64,000 nucleotides of DNA. Source: Candidatus Gastranaerophilales bacterium (GTDB taxonomy: Bacteria > Cyanobacteriota > Vampirovibrionia > Gastranaerophilales > Gastranaerophilaceae). Below are positions 9,598 through 17,825 of the stretch, in pieces; position 1 is the stretch's first letter; every line of letters starts with the position of its first letter. The translations under genes and the position numbers were made by a program. Under the pieces are notes generated by a model. The model made no database searches. It was given only the letters and a program-made list of their open reading frames with translations, and had not been told where the DNA came from. Where the stretch lies: NCBI GenBank assembly GCA_944322745.1, contig CALUPV010000001.1, positions 62,001 to 126,000 of the forward strand, given 5' to 3'.

Positions 9598-11199
9598 ATG
9601 AATATTGGAATTGGAAATGGTTATGATGATATAGCCTTGAGAACGCTATATGCCACACAACCGGAAGACTTAAATGGAAGTAAAGCTTCAGAAACAAGCA
9701 GCAATCCTATAAGCTTTTCATCAGGAGCAGAAGAAACAAAGAGTCTTGAAGATATTGAATCAGAATATGAAGAAGCAGAAGCAGCAATAAACAATGGTGA
9801 AGTAGAAGATTCAGAAAACATACAAGCAATTGCAGGCACTCAAGCTGCACAAGGGTCATCTTCTGTAAGTGCAACAGGTGAATCTTCAGAAAAAATTAAA
9901 GAAGAAATAGAAGAACTTGAAGCAGAGAAAGAAGAAAACATCGAAAAGATGGAAAAGATTGAAGACGAAATTGAAACATTAGCAAAATCTGCAGAAAAAC
10001 ATATAATGGAGGCTGCAAAAGCGCAAGAAACAACAGTAAAAGAACATGAAGAAGAAACACAAGCTGTATTAGATGAAAACATTCAAGCATACATCAACGC
10101 AAATAAAGAAGGCGGCGAAGGTATGACAAGAGATGAACTTCAAGAAAATATAAAAGGTGCTATGCCAAACACACCTGAAATTGCTGATGCTGTCGCTGCT
10201 TTAACTGCAGCAAGTGAAGAAGTTGGTGAAATTGATTCTTGCTTGGGTGAACTAAACAAACTAATTACAGATACACAATTAATAGATGAAGAAATTGAAC
10301 TAAAGAATGAAGAATATGAAGCTGCTCTTAAAGCAGAAGAAGAAGCAAAATGTTGCGATCCTATTGGTTTCACTGCAACAGATGAAGATGGAAATCAAGC
10401 ACAATATGATTTCATAGTTGATGATGGAGCTTTTGATTCAACAAGTGATTTCTTAGGTGCTAATGGGCAATGGAATGATATGGCAGCACTTGATACAGAC
10501 GGAGATAATATCGTATCAATTGCAGAATTACAAGCCGGAAATATAAAAGCTGTAAAGACAAATGCAGATGGTTCTCAAGAAGTAGTCGATTTAGCAGATG
10601 AATTTGGGGAAGACTTCTCTGTAGATCTATCCTCATATGAAAAAGGCGGTTCTCACAGTGCAGTAAATACAACAAGTGATAGTGACGGAGATGGAACAGC
10701 TGACCAAACAATGTTAGGTACATTCAATGTTAATATTAATGGTCAAACTGTAAATGGATATAATACCTTAGATGATGTAGATTGGCTCTCTGAAAACTAC
10801 GGTATTTCAGCTGATTCAACAACAGAACAAACAGATGGATTAGATTCAACTTTATTCTCTGAAGACTTACAAGCACATGTAAACTTCTTCAATATGTATA
10901 CAGAAAAATCAGAAGCATTAAAAGAACAAATTAAAGAAGGCTATGCAAACATTGGCTTATCTGAAGAACAAATGAACGGAATTAACGAAGTTACAAAGAA
11001 AGAAGCAGAAGAAGAAGCAAAAGCATTTTTATCGTCGATAGATAAAAAAGAAGAAGTTAATGAAGAAAATGCAGAGGATGGAATCATTGGTCAATCTGTA
11101 GAAGATTCAGACTCTGAAATAGCAGATGAAGGGACATTAGCAACTGAGCAGCAAGATGATGATAAATTAAGAGAAAAAGAACTTATGATTGCTGCATAA
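9598..11199 (+). CDS. Acidic coiled-coil protein with an EF-hand
   Basis: 533 residues, strongly acidic, no signal peptide or membrane helix. After a Ser-rich N-terminus (NPISFSSGAEE near residue 35) comes a Glu/Lys coiled coil (about residues 95-150). A canonical EF-hand calcium loop, DTDGDNIVSIAEL, lies near residue 295, and a calcium-loop-like DSDGDG near 360. The C-terminus is again acidic and helical. GGGGGAAAAGAG precedes the ATG at 9598, making it a better start than 9583. No family recognised; the calcium site is the only functional clue. It may be exported by a non-Sec route or be a cytoplasmic structural protein. Confidence 0.75.
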   Translation: MNIGIGNGYDDIALRTLYATQPEDLNGSKASETSSNPISFSSGAEETKSLEDIESEYEEAEAAINNGEVEDSENIQAIAGTQAAQGSSSVSATGESSEKIKEEIEELEAEKEENIEKMEKIEDEIETLAKSAEKHIMEAAKAQETTVKEHEEETQAVLDENIQAYINANKEGGEGMTRDELQENIKGAMPNTPEIADAVAALTAASEEVGEIDSCLGELNKLITDTQLIDEEIELKNEEYEAALKAEEEAKCCDPIGFTATDEDGNQAQYDFIVDDGAFDSTSDFLGANGQWNDMAALDTDGDNIVSIAELQAGNIKAVKTNADGSQEVVDLADEFGEDFSVDLSSYEKGGSHSAVNTTSDSDGDGTADQTMLGTFNVNINGQTVNGYNTLDDVDWLSENYGISADSTTEQTDGLDSTLFSEDLQAHVNFFNMYTEKSEALKEQIKEGYANIGLSEEQMNGINEVTKKEAEEEAKAFLSSIDKKEEVNEENAEDGIIGQSVEDSDSEIADEGTLATEQQDDDKLREKELMIAA

Positions 11200-11234
11200 T
11201 GTATAAAAAAGGTTTGAAAAAAGGATAAAAAAGG

Positions 11235-11258
11235 TAGAGTGGCAATATTGCCACTCTA
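11235..11258 (-). terminator. Bidirectional terminator between convergent genes
   Basis: A perfect 24-base palindrome with arms TAGAGTGGCAAT and its complement. On the minus strand it is followed by CCTTTTTTATCCTTTTTT, a strong U-run for the PfkB gene. On the plus strand the run is weaker (TTCTATTTATTTT). Confidence 0.75.
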
Positions 11259-11264
11259 TTCTAT

Positions 11265-12311
11265 TTATTTTACAATGTTAACTTTAAATTCTGGATTTTC
11301 TTCTAATTTCTTTTCTATTTCTTTAAATGAAAGGAAACCACTCTGCGCTCCAAAATGTTCAACGACAGATGCAGCAACGACAGATGCGTATTTTAAAGAT
11401 TTTTCAACATCTCCTTTCGTTCTTTCGAAAGAAGATACAAAAGTAGATGAAAAAGCATCTCCAGCACCAAGAGTACTTACAACTTGTGCCGGAAATTCAC
11501 CACATTGATAAAATTTTATACCATCATAGGCATATACACCGTTCTTACCGTCCGTAATTATAGTAATTCTATATTTCCCAGAATTTATTTCTTTCAGCAT
11601 TGAAATTATATCAGGGTGAATTACTTCTTCAGAATATTTCTCATGTTTAGTATCAGGTCTAACTTGAATTCCTGTAAGCATTGAAGCTTCATCTCTATTT
11701 AAGATAACAACTTCTGCTGTTTTTAATACATTATATAAATTTTCTTTTCCTTGTTTAATACTACTTGTACCAACATTTATAGCCAAATTCACATTGTGTT
11801 CCTCGGCAAAATCAGCAAGTTTATCAAGAATTTTAGTTGAATTTCCATTCAAAGGAGCAAGATATAACCATTTAGAATGCTTTATTGCATCAAAATTAAT
11901 ATCATCCATTTCTAACTGTGCATTAGCCCCCCTATGTGCAAGAACAGTTCTATCTCCCTGAAAACTTGTTAAAATTATGGAAAAACCTGTTTGATATTTT
12001 TTAGTTTTTACAATATTTGATAAATCGACATTAGCTTTTTTGAGAACATGTTTAATCTTCTCACTTTGAATATCATCGCCAACTTTAACTATTGTTGATG
12101 TCTTTAATCCTAAATTAGAAAAATTTGTAGCAGTGTTAATAGCACCACCACCTGTTTCAAATTCGAAGTTATCTATTTCAATCTTCGCACCATATGGGTA
12201 TGCCATAAATTCCTTCTTTGTATCTGTCGTACAGACAGATACAATATTTGCGGCATCAGTTTCAATAAAAGCATCTAATGTTGCACTGCCTATTGTTATT
12301 ACATCATACAT
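11265..12311 (-). CDS. PfkB/ribokinase-family sugar or nucleoside kinase
   Basis: 348 residues. The N-terminal PfkB signature (GGGAINTATNFSNLGLKTS) and the C-terminal active-site signature (STLGAGDAFSSTFVSSF, with the catalytic Asp in GAGD) are intact, and the protein starts MYDVITIGSATLDAF. The family phosphorylates sugars or nucleosides with ATP; the substrate cannot be told from sequence. GAGGGA seven bases before the ATG at 12311 fixes the start. It lies 39 bases downstream of the recombinase gene on the same strand, so the two may be co-transcribed. Confidence 0.9.
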   Translation of the reverse strand: MYDVITIGSATLDAFIETDAANIVSVCTTDTKKEFMAYPYGAKIEIDNFEFETGGGAINTATNFSNLGLKTSTIVKVGDDIQSEKIKHVLKKANVDLSNIVKTKKYQTGFSIILTSFQGDRTVLAHRGANAQLEMDDINFDAIKHSKWLYLAPLNGNSTKILDKLADFAEEHNVNLAINVGTSSIKQGKENLYNVLKTAEVVILNRDEASMLTGIQVRPDTKHEKYSEEVIHPDIISMLKEINSGKYRITIITDGKNGVYAYDGIKFYQCGEFPAQVVSTLGAGDAFSSTFVSSFERTKGDVEKSLKYASVVAASVVEHFGAQSGFLSFKEIEKKLEENPEFKVNIVK

Positions 12312-12350
12312 ATTTATCCCTCTTTTCAATAATATTGATATTATTATATA

Positions 12351-13259
12351 CTAATTTGCTCTAGGATGTGCAATATTATAGGATTGTTTTAACCTTTCGG
12401 TAGAGACATGTGTATATATTTGAGTATTACTTATACTGCTATGACCCAATAGTTCTTGAACAATTCTCAAATCGGCACCATTTTCTAATAGTTTTGTAGC
12501 AAAACTATGCCTGAATACATGTGGCGTAACATGTTTCGGAAGTTCTATTCTCTCAACAACATCTTTTATTGCTAATCTTACACTCTGTGGTTGAAGCCTA
12601 TACCCGGTTTTATTTATAAAAACAGGAGATTGAGATAACACTTTTTCATCTTTGAAAATCAAATATCTTACCTTTTTTATATATGTTTCTAAAAATTTCT
12701 TTGCCCTCTCTGATACTAAAACAATTCGTTCTTTTGATCCTTTTCCAAATACAGTTATCTCATTTTCTTCCAAATTCAAATTTTCAAAATTTAAGCTGCT
12801 TAATTCTGAAATACGCATCCCAGTTGCATACAATAACTCAAGTATAGTTCGATTACGATATCCTGCAGGAGAATCCATTTTAATATTGTTAAGAACTTGT
12901 TCTATCTCCGAATCAGTTAAAAACTCAGGAAGACTTTTACCTCTTTTGGGAGAATGTAGTCCTATAGCAGGATTGGCATCAACAACTCTTTCCCTATACA
13001 AAAATCGATAAAACGTCCTTAATGAAGCTATTTTTCTGGCGGTAGTTGTTTTTGAATAATTAAATTGCTGAATATATACAAGATATTCTCTAAGCGTTTC
13101 ATATACAACATCTTCGACATTTTTATCGTTTAACCAAATTAAGAAGCTCAAAATATCTGAACTATATGCCACTACTGTATGCTTAGAAAAATTTCTTTCT
13201 ACTTCAATATACAATTTAAAAGACTGAAGATATTTTTTAGAACATTCATTCATAACCAT
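12351..13259 (-). CDS. XerC/XerD-type tyrosine recombinase
   Basis: 302 residues, the standard length of chromosomal Xer proteins. A SAM-like N-terminal DNA-binding domain (about 1-95) precedes the catalytic domain with Arg149 (TGMRIS), Lys173, the HVFRHSFATKLL box (His247, Arg250), LGH (His273) and Tyr282 in QIYTHVS. Xer recombinases resolve chromosome dimers at dif. No att sites, phage genes or tRNA flank it, so the housekeeping role is likelier than a mobile-element integrase. The sequence does not distinguish XerC from XerD with confidence. No strong ribosome binding site is seen at the start. Confidence 0.92.
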   Translation of the reverse strand: MVMNECSKKYLQSFKLYIEVERNFSKHTVVAYSSDILSFLIWLNDKNVEDVVYETLREYLVYIQQFNYSKTTTARKIASLRTFYRFLYRERVVDANPAIGLHSPKRGKSLPEFLTDSEIEQVLNNIKMDSPAGYRNRTILELLYATGMRISELSSLNFENLNLEENEITVFGKGSKERIVLVSERAKKFLETYIKKVRYLIFKDEKVLSQSPVFINKTGYRLQPQSVRLAIKDVVERIELPKHVTPHVFRHSFATKLLENGADLRIVQELLGHSSISNTQIYTHVSTERLKQSYNIAHPRAN

Positions 13260-13414
13260 AAGATTGTAAAAAAATTTAACAAAAAAATCAATATATCATT
13301 GAAAAAAAAGCTATATTAAGAAAAGTTAAGACAGTTGAAATCATGCCAATAACCATGGTTACATGGGTTTTGAGGTGTTTATAATATTCATTTATTTGTT
13401 TAGTAAACAATTTG

Positions 13415-13443
13415 TTGTATTATTAACAATCTTTGATTATAAT
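13415..13443 (+). promoter_or_regulatory. Promoter for yggS-sepF
   Basis: TTGTAT (13415-13420), a 17-base spacer and a perfect TATAAT (13438-13443) place a transcription start near 13450, about 45 bases ahead of the yggS ATG. Seen as a sequence match to the sigma-70-type consensus. Confidence 0.6.
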
Positions 13444-13493
13444 AAACACAGTGCTTGTTTTGTTCAAAAAGAAAGAGACGGATTCTTAACTTA

Positions 13494-14153
13494 ATGGATA
13501 AAGTTTTTGAAAATTATGAAAAAATCAAAGCACAAATTGTACCTTATAATCCAACGATAGTAGCTGTAACTAAATATTTTGATGAAAACCAAATCATAAA
13601 ATATTATGAAATGGGATTTCGGGATTTTGGTGAGAACAGAGTAAAAGATGCTCTAAAAAAAATAGATAAGCTGCCTGAAAAAATAAGAAAAGACAGTCAT
13701 TTCCATTTGATAGGTCATCTGCAAACAAATAAAGTCAAACTTGCAGTAGGTAACTTTGATTTAATTCATTCTGTTGATTCTGTAAAACTTGCAAAAGAGA
13801 TTAATGAAGAAGCAAAGAGAAAAGGAATTATACAAAAAATTCTATTACAGGTTAATAATGCAAGAGAAGACCAAAAATCAGGTTTTTCACCGGAAGAAAT
13901 AAAGACAGCATTTAAAGAAATAATAAAGTATGGTGCTATTAGAGTATGCGGTTTAATGAATATGGCTCCGATAGATGCAACAGATGAAGAATTACATCAT
14001 TTGTTTGGCAATATCAAACAAATAAACGATGTATTACAATCTGAATTCGGAGTAGAATTAAAACAAATATCAATGGGTATGAGCAGGGACTTTAAAATTG
14101 CGCTTGAAGAAGGCGCTACCATGATAAGACTAGGAAGAATACTATTTGAATAA
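13494..14153 (+). CDS. yggS: YggS-family PLP homeostasis protein
   Basis: 219 residues in a single TIM-barrel fold of the YggS/PLPBP family. The PLP lysine lies in VAVTKYF, followed by FGENRVKDAL, HLIGHLQTNKVK and the phosphate-binding end SMGMSRDFKIALEEGATMIRLG. These proteins bind pyridoxal phosphate and control its level. A TTG-initiated N-terminal extension is rejected because family members begin close to the ATG at 13494. It sits 18 bases before sepF, a neighbour pair conserved in cyanobacteria and Gram-positives. Confidence 0.92.
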   Translation: MDKVFENYEKIKAQIVPYNPTIVAVTKYFDENQIIKYYEMGFRDFGENRVKDALKKIDKLPEKIRKDSHFHLIGHLQTNKVKLAVGNFDLIHSVDSVKLAKEINEEAKRKGIIQKILLQVNNAREDQKSGFSPEEIKTAFKEIIKYGAIRVCGLMNMAPIDATDEELHHLFGNIKQINDVLQSEFGVELKQISMGMSRDFKIALEEGATMIRLGRILFE

Positions 14154-14171
14154 TACTTAGGAGGAAGAACA

Positions 14172-14660
14172 TTGGCAGTTGCAGACAAATTTCAAAAAAT
14201 CATTGATTTTTTAACATCAGGATTTGACAACAGAGAAGACAGTATTTATGAAGAAATGATGGATGGAGCAGAAGACTATCCGGTGCAGGATAATCTTGCA
14301 TTGAATCCTTCATACAATCAAAATGAACAAAAATCACAAAATTTAAAAGTAGTTTCACATCCAAATTACAGAGGATATGAAGTTATGGTTTGTGAACCAC
14401 GTTCGTATGAAGATTCTATTTCTATTGTAAAACACTTAAAAGATAGAAAAACTGTTGTACTAAACTTACATTTATTGGATAAAGAACAAGCTTTAAGGAT
14501 AGTTGATTTCTTATGTGGTGCAACTCATGCATTATCAGGAAGCCAACAAAAAATCGGTGATTCAGTATTTATCTTCACTCCTGTTAACGTAGCATTGTCT
14601 GCAGAATCACAAAAAAGCAAATTTTTAAGAGATGCTTTGTGGAATCAACCGCAAGCATAA
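14172..14660 (+). CDS. sepF: Cell division protein SepF
   Basis: 162 residues. The N-terminal amphipathic membrane-targeting helix (MAVADKFQKIIDFLTSGF) and the C-terminal SepF domain (CEPRSYEDSISIVKHLKDRK through FIFTPVNV) are clear, with a disordered linker between. SepF tethers FtsZ filaments to the membrane and shapes the septum. The start is TTG: AGGAGG lies seven bases upstream and no ATG is nearby. Co-transcribed with yggS. Confidence 0.92.
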   Translation: MAVADKFQKIIDFLTSGFDNREDSIYEEMMDGAEDYPVQDNLALNPSYNQNEQKSQNLKVVSHPNYRGYEVMVCEPRSYEDSISIVKHLKDRKTVVLNLHLLDKEQALRIVDFLCGATHALSGSQQKIGDSVFIFTPVNVALSAESQKSKFLRDALWNQPQA

Positions 14661-14676
14661 GTTTTGGGGATTAGTT

Positions 14677-14712
14677 AAAAAAGAAGAACGATTAAAATCG
14701 TTCTTCTTTTTT
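14677..14712 (+). terminator. Terminator after yggS-sepF
   Basis: Long arms (AAAAAAGAAGAACGAT and complement) with a short A-rich loop, symmetric enough to act on both strands. It lies between sepF and the leftward DUF2229 gene. Confidence 0.85.
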
Positions 14713-14742
14713 ATTTACAAAACAGGAGTAAAAAATTAATAA

Positions 14743-15792
14743 CTATATTAAATCTTTACACTGTACATCTGTATATTTTTCTTTTCGATCTTGAATTTTT
14801 ATTTTACTTAAAATTCCAGAACGTTTTTTTCTATAAAGCATATCAACAAAAGCCTCAATACGAGTAACAAAACCAGCTTCACCTGTTTGTTCATCAATAG
14901 ATAAATGAAGAATTGGTTTTTTAGCTTTTCTTGCGTATCTAGCCATTCTTTCAAGCATTAAGGAATCCGGACCACAACCAAAGGCATTAATAGTTATAAT
15001 GCCGTCAATTTTCCTATCTTGAATATAGTGCCCTGCTGCACCTGTAATTTCATATTCATTCGCCCAATATAATTTGGACTTCATAGAATTAAGCCCCTTT
15101 TTCATTTGCTCGATAGTTAAATGATTTGCTGTAAATACTTTAACATCAAGTTTTTCCAATTTTTCAAATATTTTCATACTTACACGTTCATCATAAAGAT
15201 TATATCCGTGAGCAATTAAAGCAACATTAATAGGATAAGCTTTTTGATTTTCAGCAATAACAACCTTATTTTCAATTGCATATCTAAGTGCTTTTTTGTA
15301 TGGAACACCACTTCTTGTCATAACATGAAAATTATTATAAACTTTCCAAGCGTTTTTTGAGGCTTGTTTAATTCTATCCATATCAGTAATGCCAAAAGGC
15401 TTAACTGCTTCAGCTAAAAACTCATATAATCCTTGTTTCTTTTCTGACTTATCAAGAGTTGTTTCAACAATTGTAAAATCACGTTTTATAACATTTCTGA
15501 TTAAGTCAGGAAGCCCTCTGATTTTAGAACAGTTATAAATTTTAGGGGCTATAGATTGAATAGACGGTACAAAAATTTTATCTATTCCTTTATCTAATAA
15601 GTTTAATATATGACCAACATAAACTTTTATCGGCAGACAAGTCTCAGGCACAACCAATGATGAACCAACAGACATTGTTTGCTTTGTAGTTGGATCTGAC
15701 AAAACAATTTCTATTCCCAAATCAGAGAAAAAGCCATACCAAAAAGGAAAAAAATCATAATATGATAGCGCTCTGGGTATTCCTATTTTCAT
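14743..15792 (-). CDS. DUF2229 protein, acyl-CoA dehydratase activase-related
   Basis: 349 residues. The opening MKIGIPRALSYYDFFPFW, VVPETCLPIKVYVGHILNLL and the late block GAAGHYIQDRKIDGIITINAFGCGPDSLM fit the DUF2229 domain found in large proteins related to 2-hydroxyacyl-CoA dehydratase activators. Conserved cysteines (PETC, FGCGP) could ligate an Fe-S cluster. Here the domain is alone, without the BadF/HgdC ATPase half next to it. Function is unknown; a redox or activase role is by family analogy only. Confidence 0.75.
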   Translation of the reverse strand: MKIGIPRALSYYDFFPFWYGFFSDLGIEIVLSDPTTKQTMSVGSSLVVPETCLPIKVYVGHILNLLDKGIDKIFVPSIQSIAPKIYNCSKIRGLPDLIRNVIKRDFTIVETTLDKSEKKQGLYEFLAEAVKPFGITDMDRIKQASKNAWKVYNNFHVMTRSGVPYKKALRYAIENKVVIAENQKAYPINVALIAHGYNLYDERVSMKIFEKLEKLDVKVFTANHLTIEQMKKGLNSMKSKLYWANEYEITGAAGHYIQDRKIDGIITINAFGCGPDSLMLERMARYARKAKKPILHLSIDEQTGEAGFVTRIEAFVDMLYRKKRSGILSKIKIQDRKEKYTDVQCKDLI

Positions 15793-15843
15793 TTACATCC
15801 CTTTTATAAAATCTAGTGTCTATTGGATTATAACATGAACAAA

Positions 15844-16809
15844 CTATTTTTTGCGGATTGTCAATAGAAATTGAAAAAGAGGTATCTGCTTTGTCATCTT
15901 TACAAGCTTTTTCTTTGTATTAATTTGGCAAATATATATACCTAAAAAGACTAATACACAAGCTGCAAATTGTTTCAGATTGAATGTTTCTCCCAAGAAG
16001 AACCACCCAAAGAACACTGCTGCTACAGGCAGCATAAATAAGAATGGTGAAAATTTGCTTGCGGGCAACGTACAAATTGCAAAATTATACAATGCATAGG
16101 CAATAACTGTAAGCAATCCTAAATATACAACAAGAAAGACACTCGCATTCATAACTATATGGAAATTTCCACCTGAGAATATATTTAAAGAAGTAAAAAA
16201 CAGTAATCCACCTATTACAGATAATCCTGCGAGAAAAAATGGCGGATATTTATCCATTAAATACTTCGTCGTAATTACACAGGTATCAGTAAGAATTATT
16301 GCAATAAGTTCTAAAAAATTTCCAAGCAAAGGATTTGGTGCCAACTCTGAAATATCTGATGAAACACTTAAAAGAACAGAACCAATAATAGATATAAATA
16401 GCCCCAAATATACTATTTTAACAAAACGTTCCTTTAATATTATTCTAGCTGCGATTACAAGTAAAACGGGCTCAAGAGAACTTACTATGCCTGCTTGCCC
16501 TGATGTGGTATATTTTAAAGCATTTGTTTCGAAAATAAAGTATAAGCATGGTTCACAAAGAATCATCAATAAAATTAATTTTATATCTTTAAAATCAATT
16601 TTTATATTTTTATATACAGTAAATATAAACGGAAGAAAAAACAATGCTGATATTAGCATTCTAAATGACATTAATTGAGGAGTTGAATAATAATTTAAAC
16701 AAATCTTTGTTGCGGTAAGAGTTGTTCCATACAACAAAACAGCGATTGAAATAGATAAATAAGCAAAAAGCTCATTCTGATTTTTATATTTCGACAAAAA
16801 ATCTTTCAT
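15844..16809 (-). CDS. EamA/DMT-family transporter
   Basis: About 321 residues with roughly ten hydrophobic helices in two EamA repeats. The first begins ISIAVLLYGTTLTATKICL, the second LELIAIILTDTCVITTKYL. Pairs such as AGIVSSLEPVLLVIAARIIL and FSPFLFMLPVAAVFFGWFFLGE are the usual end-of-repeat helices. It is an inner-membrane drug/metabolite exporter or permease; substrate unknown. The ATG at 16809 with GAGGA upstream is preferred over a TTG at 16842. Confidence 0.88.
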   Translation of the reverse strand: MKDFLSKYKNQNELFAYLSISIAVLLYGTTLTATKICLNYYSTPQLMSFRMLISALFFLPFIFTVYKNIKIDFKDIKLILLMILCEPCLYFIFETNALKYTTSGQAGIVSSLEPVLLVIAARIILKERFVKIVYLGLFISIIGSVLLSVSSDISELAPNPLLGNFLELIAIILTDTCVITTKYLMDKYPPFFLAGLSVIGGLLFFTSLNIFSGGNFHIVMNASVFLVVYLGLLTVIAYALYNFAICTLPASKFSPFLFMLPVAAVFFGWFFLGETFNLKQFAACVLVFLGIYICQINTKKKLVKMTKQIPLFQFLLTIRKK

Positions 16810-16942
16810 TTCATATAGATTCCTCAATTCCGACTTAGACAATAGTAAAATAATTAAATAAAATCAATCAAAAATCAAACATTAATAATTAATTAATTAA
16901 CAAAAATATATTAAATATTTTTATGTTTTTTTAAGAAATATT

Positions 16943-16970
16943 TTGATTTTTTTATATTTTGTAATATAAT
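16943..16970 (+). promoter_or_regulatory. rpaB: rpaB promoter
   Basis: TTGATT (16943-16948), a 16-base spacer and a perfect TATAAT (16965-16970), about 43 bases before the rpaB ATG. The -10 lies inside the direct repeat described next. Confidence 0.6.
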
Positions 16971-16975
16971 GTAAA
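16958..16975 (+). promoter_or_regulatory. rpaB: HLR1-like direct repeat over the rpaB -10
   Basis: TTTGTAATATAATGTAAA contains two TGTAA units ten bases apart. It matches, on this strand, the reversed HLR1 consensus bound by cyanobacterial RpaB (two octamers containing TTACA separated by two bases) with one mismatch. It overlaps the TATAAT, a position that would favour repression. The repeat is seen; RpaB binding and autoregulation are inferred. Confidence 0.45.
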
Positions 16976-17012
16976 CAAAGGTAATATTTTTTAATGTTAA
17001 GGGGTCTAAAAA

Positions 17013-17762
17013 ATGACTGAGAATAGTGAATTACAAGCCGAACAAGATTCGCATCAAAAAATACTTGTAGCTGATGATGAAGCAAGTATAAGAAGAATCT
17101 TAGAAGCTCGTTTAAGTATGATTGGATACGATATTGTAACAGCAACTGACGGAGAAGAAGCAATTGCTGCATTTAATAAACATAATCCTGACTTGATTGT
17201 TTTAGACGTAATGATGCCTAAAATTGACGGTTATGGTGTTACGAGAGAAATAAGAAGGACATCAGATGTTCCTATTATTATTCTTACAGCTTTAGGTGAT
17301 GTATCTGAAAGAATTACAGGTCTTGAACTTGGTGCTGATGATTATGTTATAAAACCGTTCAGTCCAAAAGAACTTGAAGCAAGAGTCAAAGCTGTTTTAA
17401 GAAGAACAAACACAAAAGAAGTAGCTGCACCAACAAGTAAAATTGCAAAGAATGTTATTACTACAGGTAACATAAGAATTGATACTGCAAGAAGACAAGT
17501 ATTTAGAAAAAATGAAAGAATAAGACTTACCGGTATGGAATTCAGTTTACTTGAACTATTAGTTAATAATTCTGGGCAAGCATATTCCAGAAACGAAATC
17601 TTACAACATGTATGGTCTTATCCGCCGGATCATAGAATTGACACTCGTGTAGTTGATGTTCATATTTCAAGATTGCGTTCAAAACTTGAGACAGACCCTG
17701 CAAATCCGGAGCTTATTCTTACTGCTCGCGGCATAGGTTATATGTTTCAAAGAATTTCTTAA
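17013..17762 (+). CDS. rpaB: RpaB/Ycf27-type OmpR-family response regulator
   Basis: 249 residues. A receiver domain begins KILVADDEASIRRILEARL, with the phospho-acceptor Asp65 in VLDVMMPKIDGYGV, followed by LTALGDVSERITGLELGADD and IKPFSPKELEARV. The winged-helix domain carries RIRLTGMEFSLLELL and ends VVDVHISRLRSKLE plus ILTARGIGYMFQRI. These strings are characteristic of cyanobacterial RpaB, the essential regulator of light and redox stress genes. Finding it without photosynthesis genes supports a non-photosynthetic cyanobacterial relative. AAGGGG precedes the ATG. The partner kinase is not adjacent. Confidence 0.9.
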   Translation: MTENSELQAEQDSHQKILVADDEASIRRILEARLSMIGYDIVTATDGEEAIAAFNKHNPDLIVLDVMMPKIDGYGVTREIRRTSDVPIIILTALGDVSERITGLELGADDYVIKPFSPKELEARVKAVLRRTNTKEVAAPTSKIAKNVITTGNIRIDTARRQVFRKNERIRLTGMEFSLLELLVNNSGQAYSRNEILQHVWSYPPDHRIDTRVVDVHISRLRSKLETDPANPELILTARGIGYMFQRIS

Positions 17763-17778
17763 TTGATGCAAATTTCAA

Positions 17779-17812
17779 AAAAAAGAGGGGGACAAATCAT
17801 CCCCTCTTTTTT
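17779..17812 (+). terminator. Bidirectional terminator between rpaB and the acyltransferase gene
   Basis: Arms AAAAAAGAGGGG and CCCCTCTTTTTT around a ten-base loop, lying between two convergent genes. Confidence 0.85.
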
Positions 17813-17825
17813 AGTTATTAAATTA

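Noticed and set aside
12351-13259. The tyrosine recombinase as integrase of a mobile element
   Set aside because: It has the length and motifs of chromosomal Xer proteins, and no att repeats, phage or transposon genes lie around it.
13350-13361. Palindrome TAACCATGGTTA as a dif site
   Set aside because: It is only 12 bases, without the 11-6-11 arm layout of dif; proximity to the recombinase gene is not enough.
13455-13493. N-terminal extension of YggS from a TTG
   Set aside because: The extension is not part of the conserved family N-terminus, and the ATG at 13494 gives the normal length.
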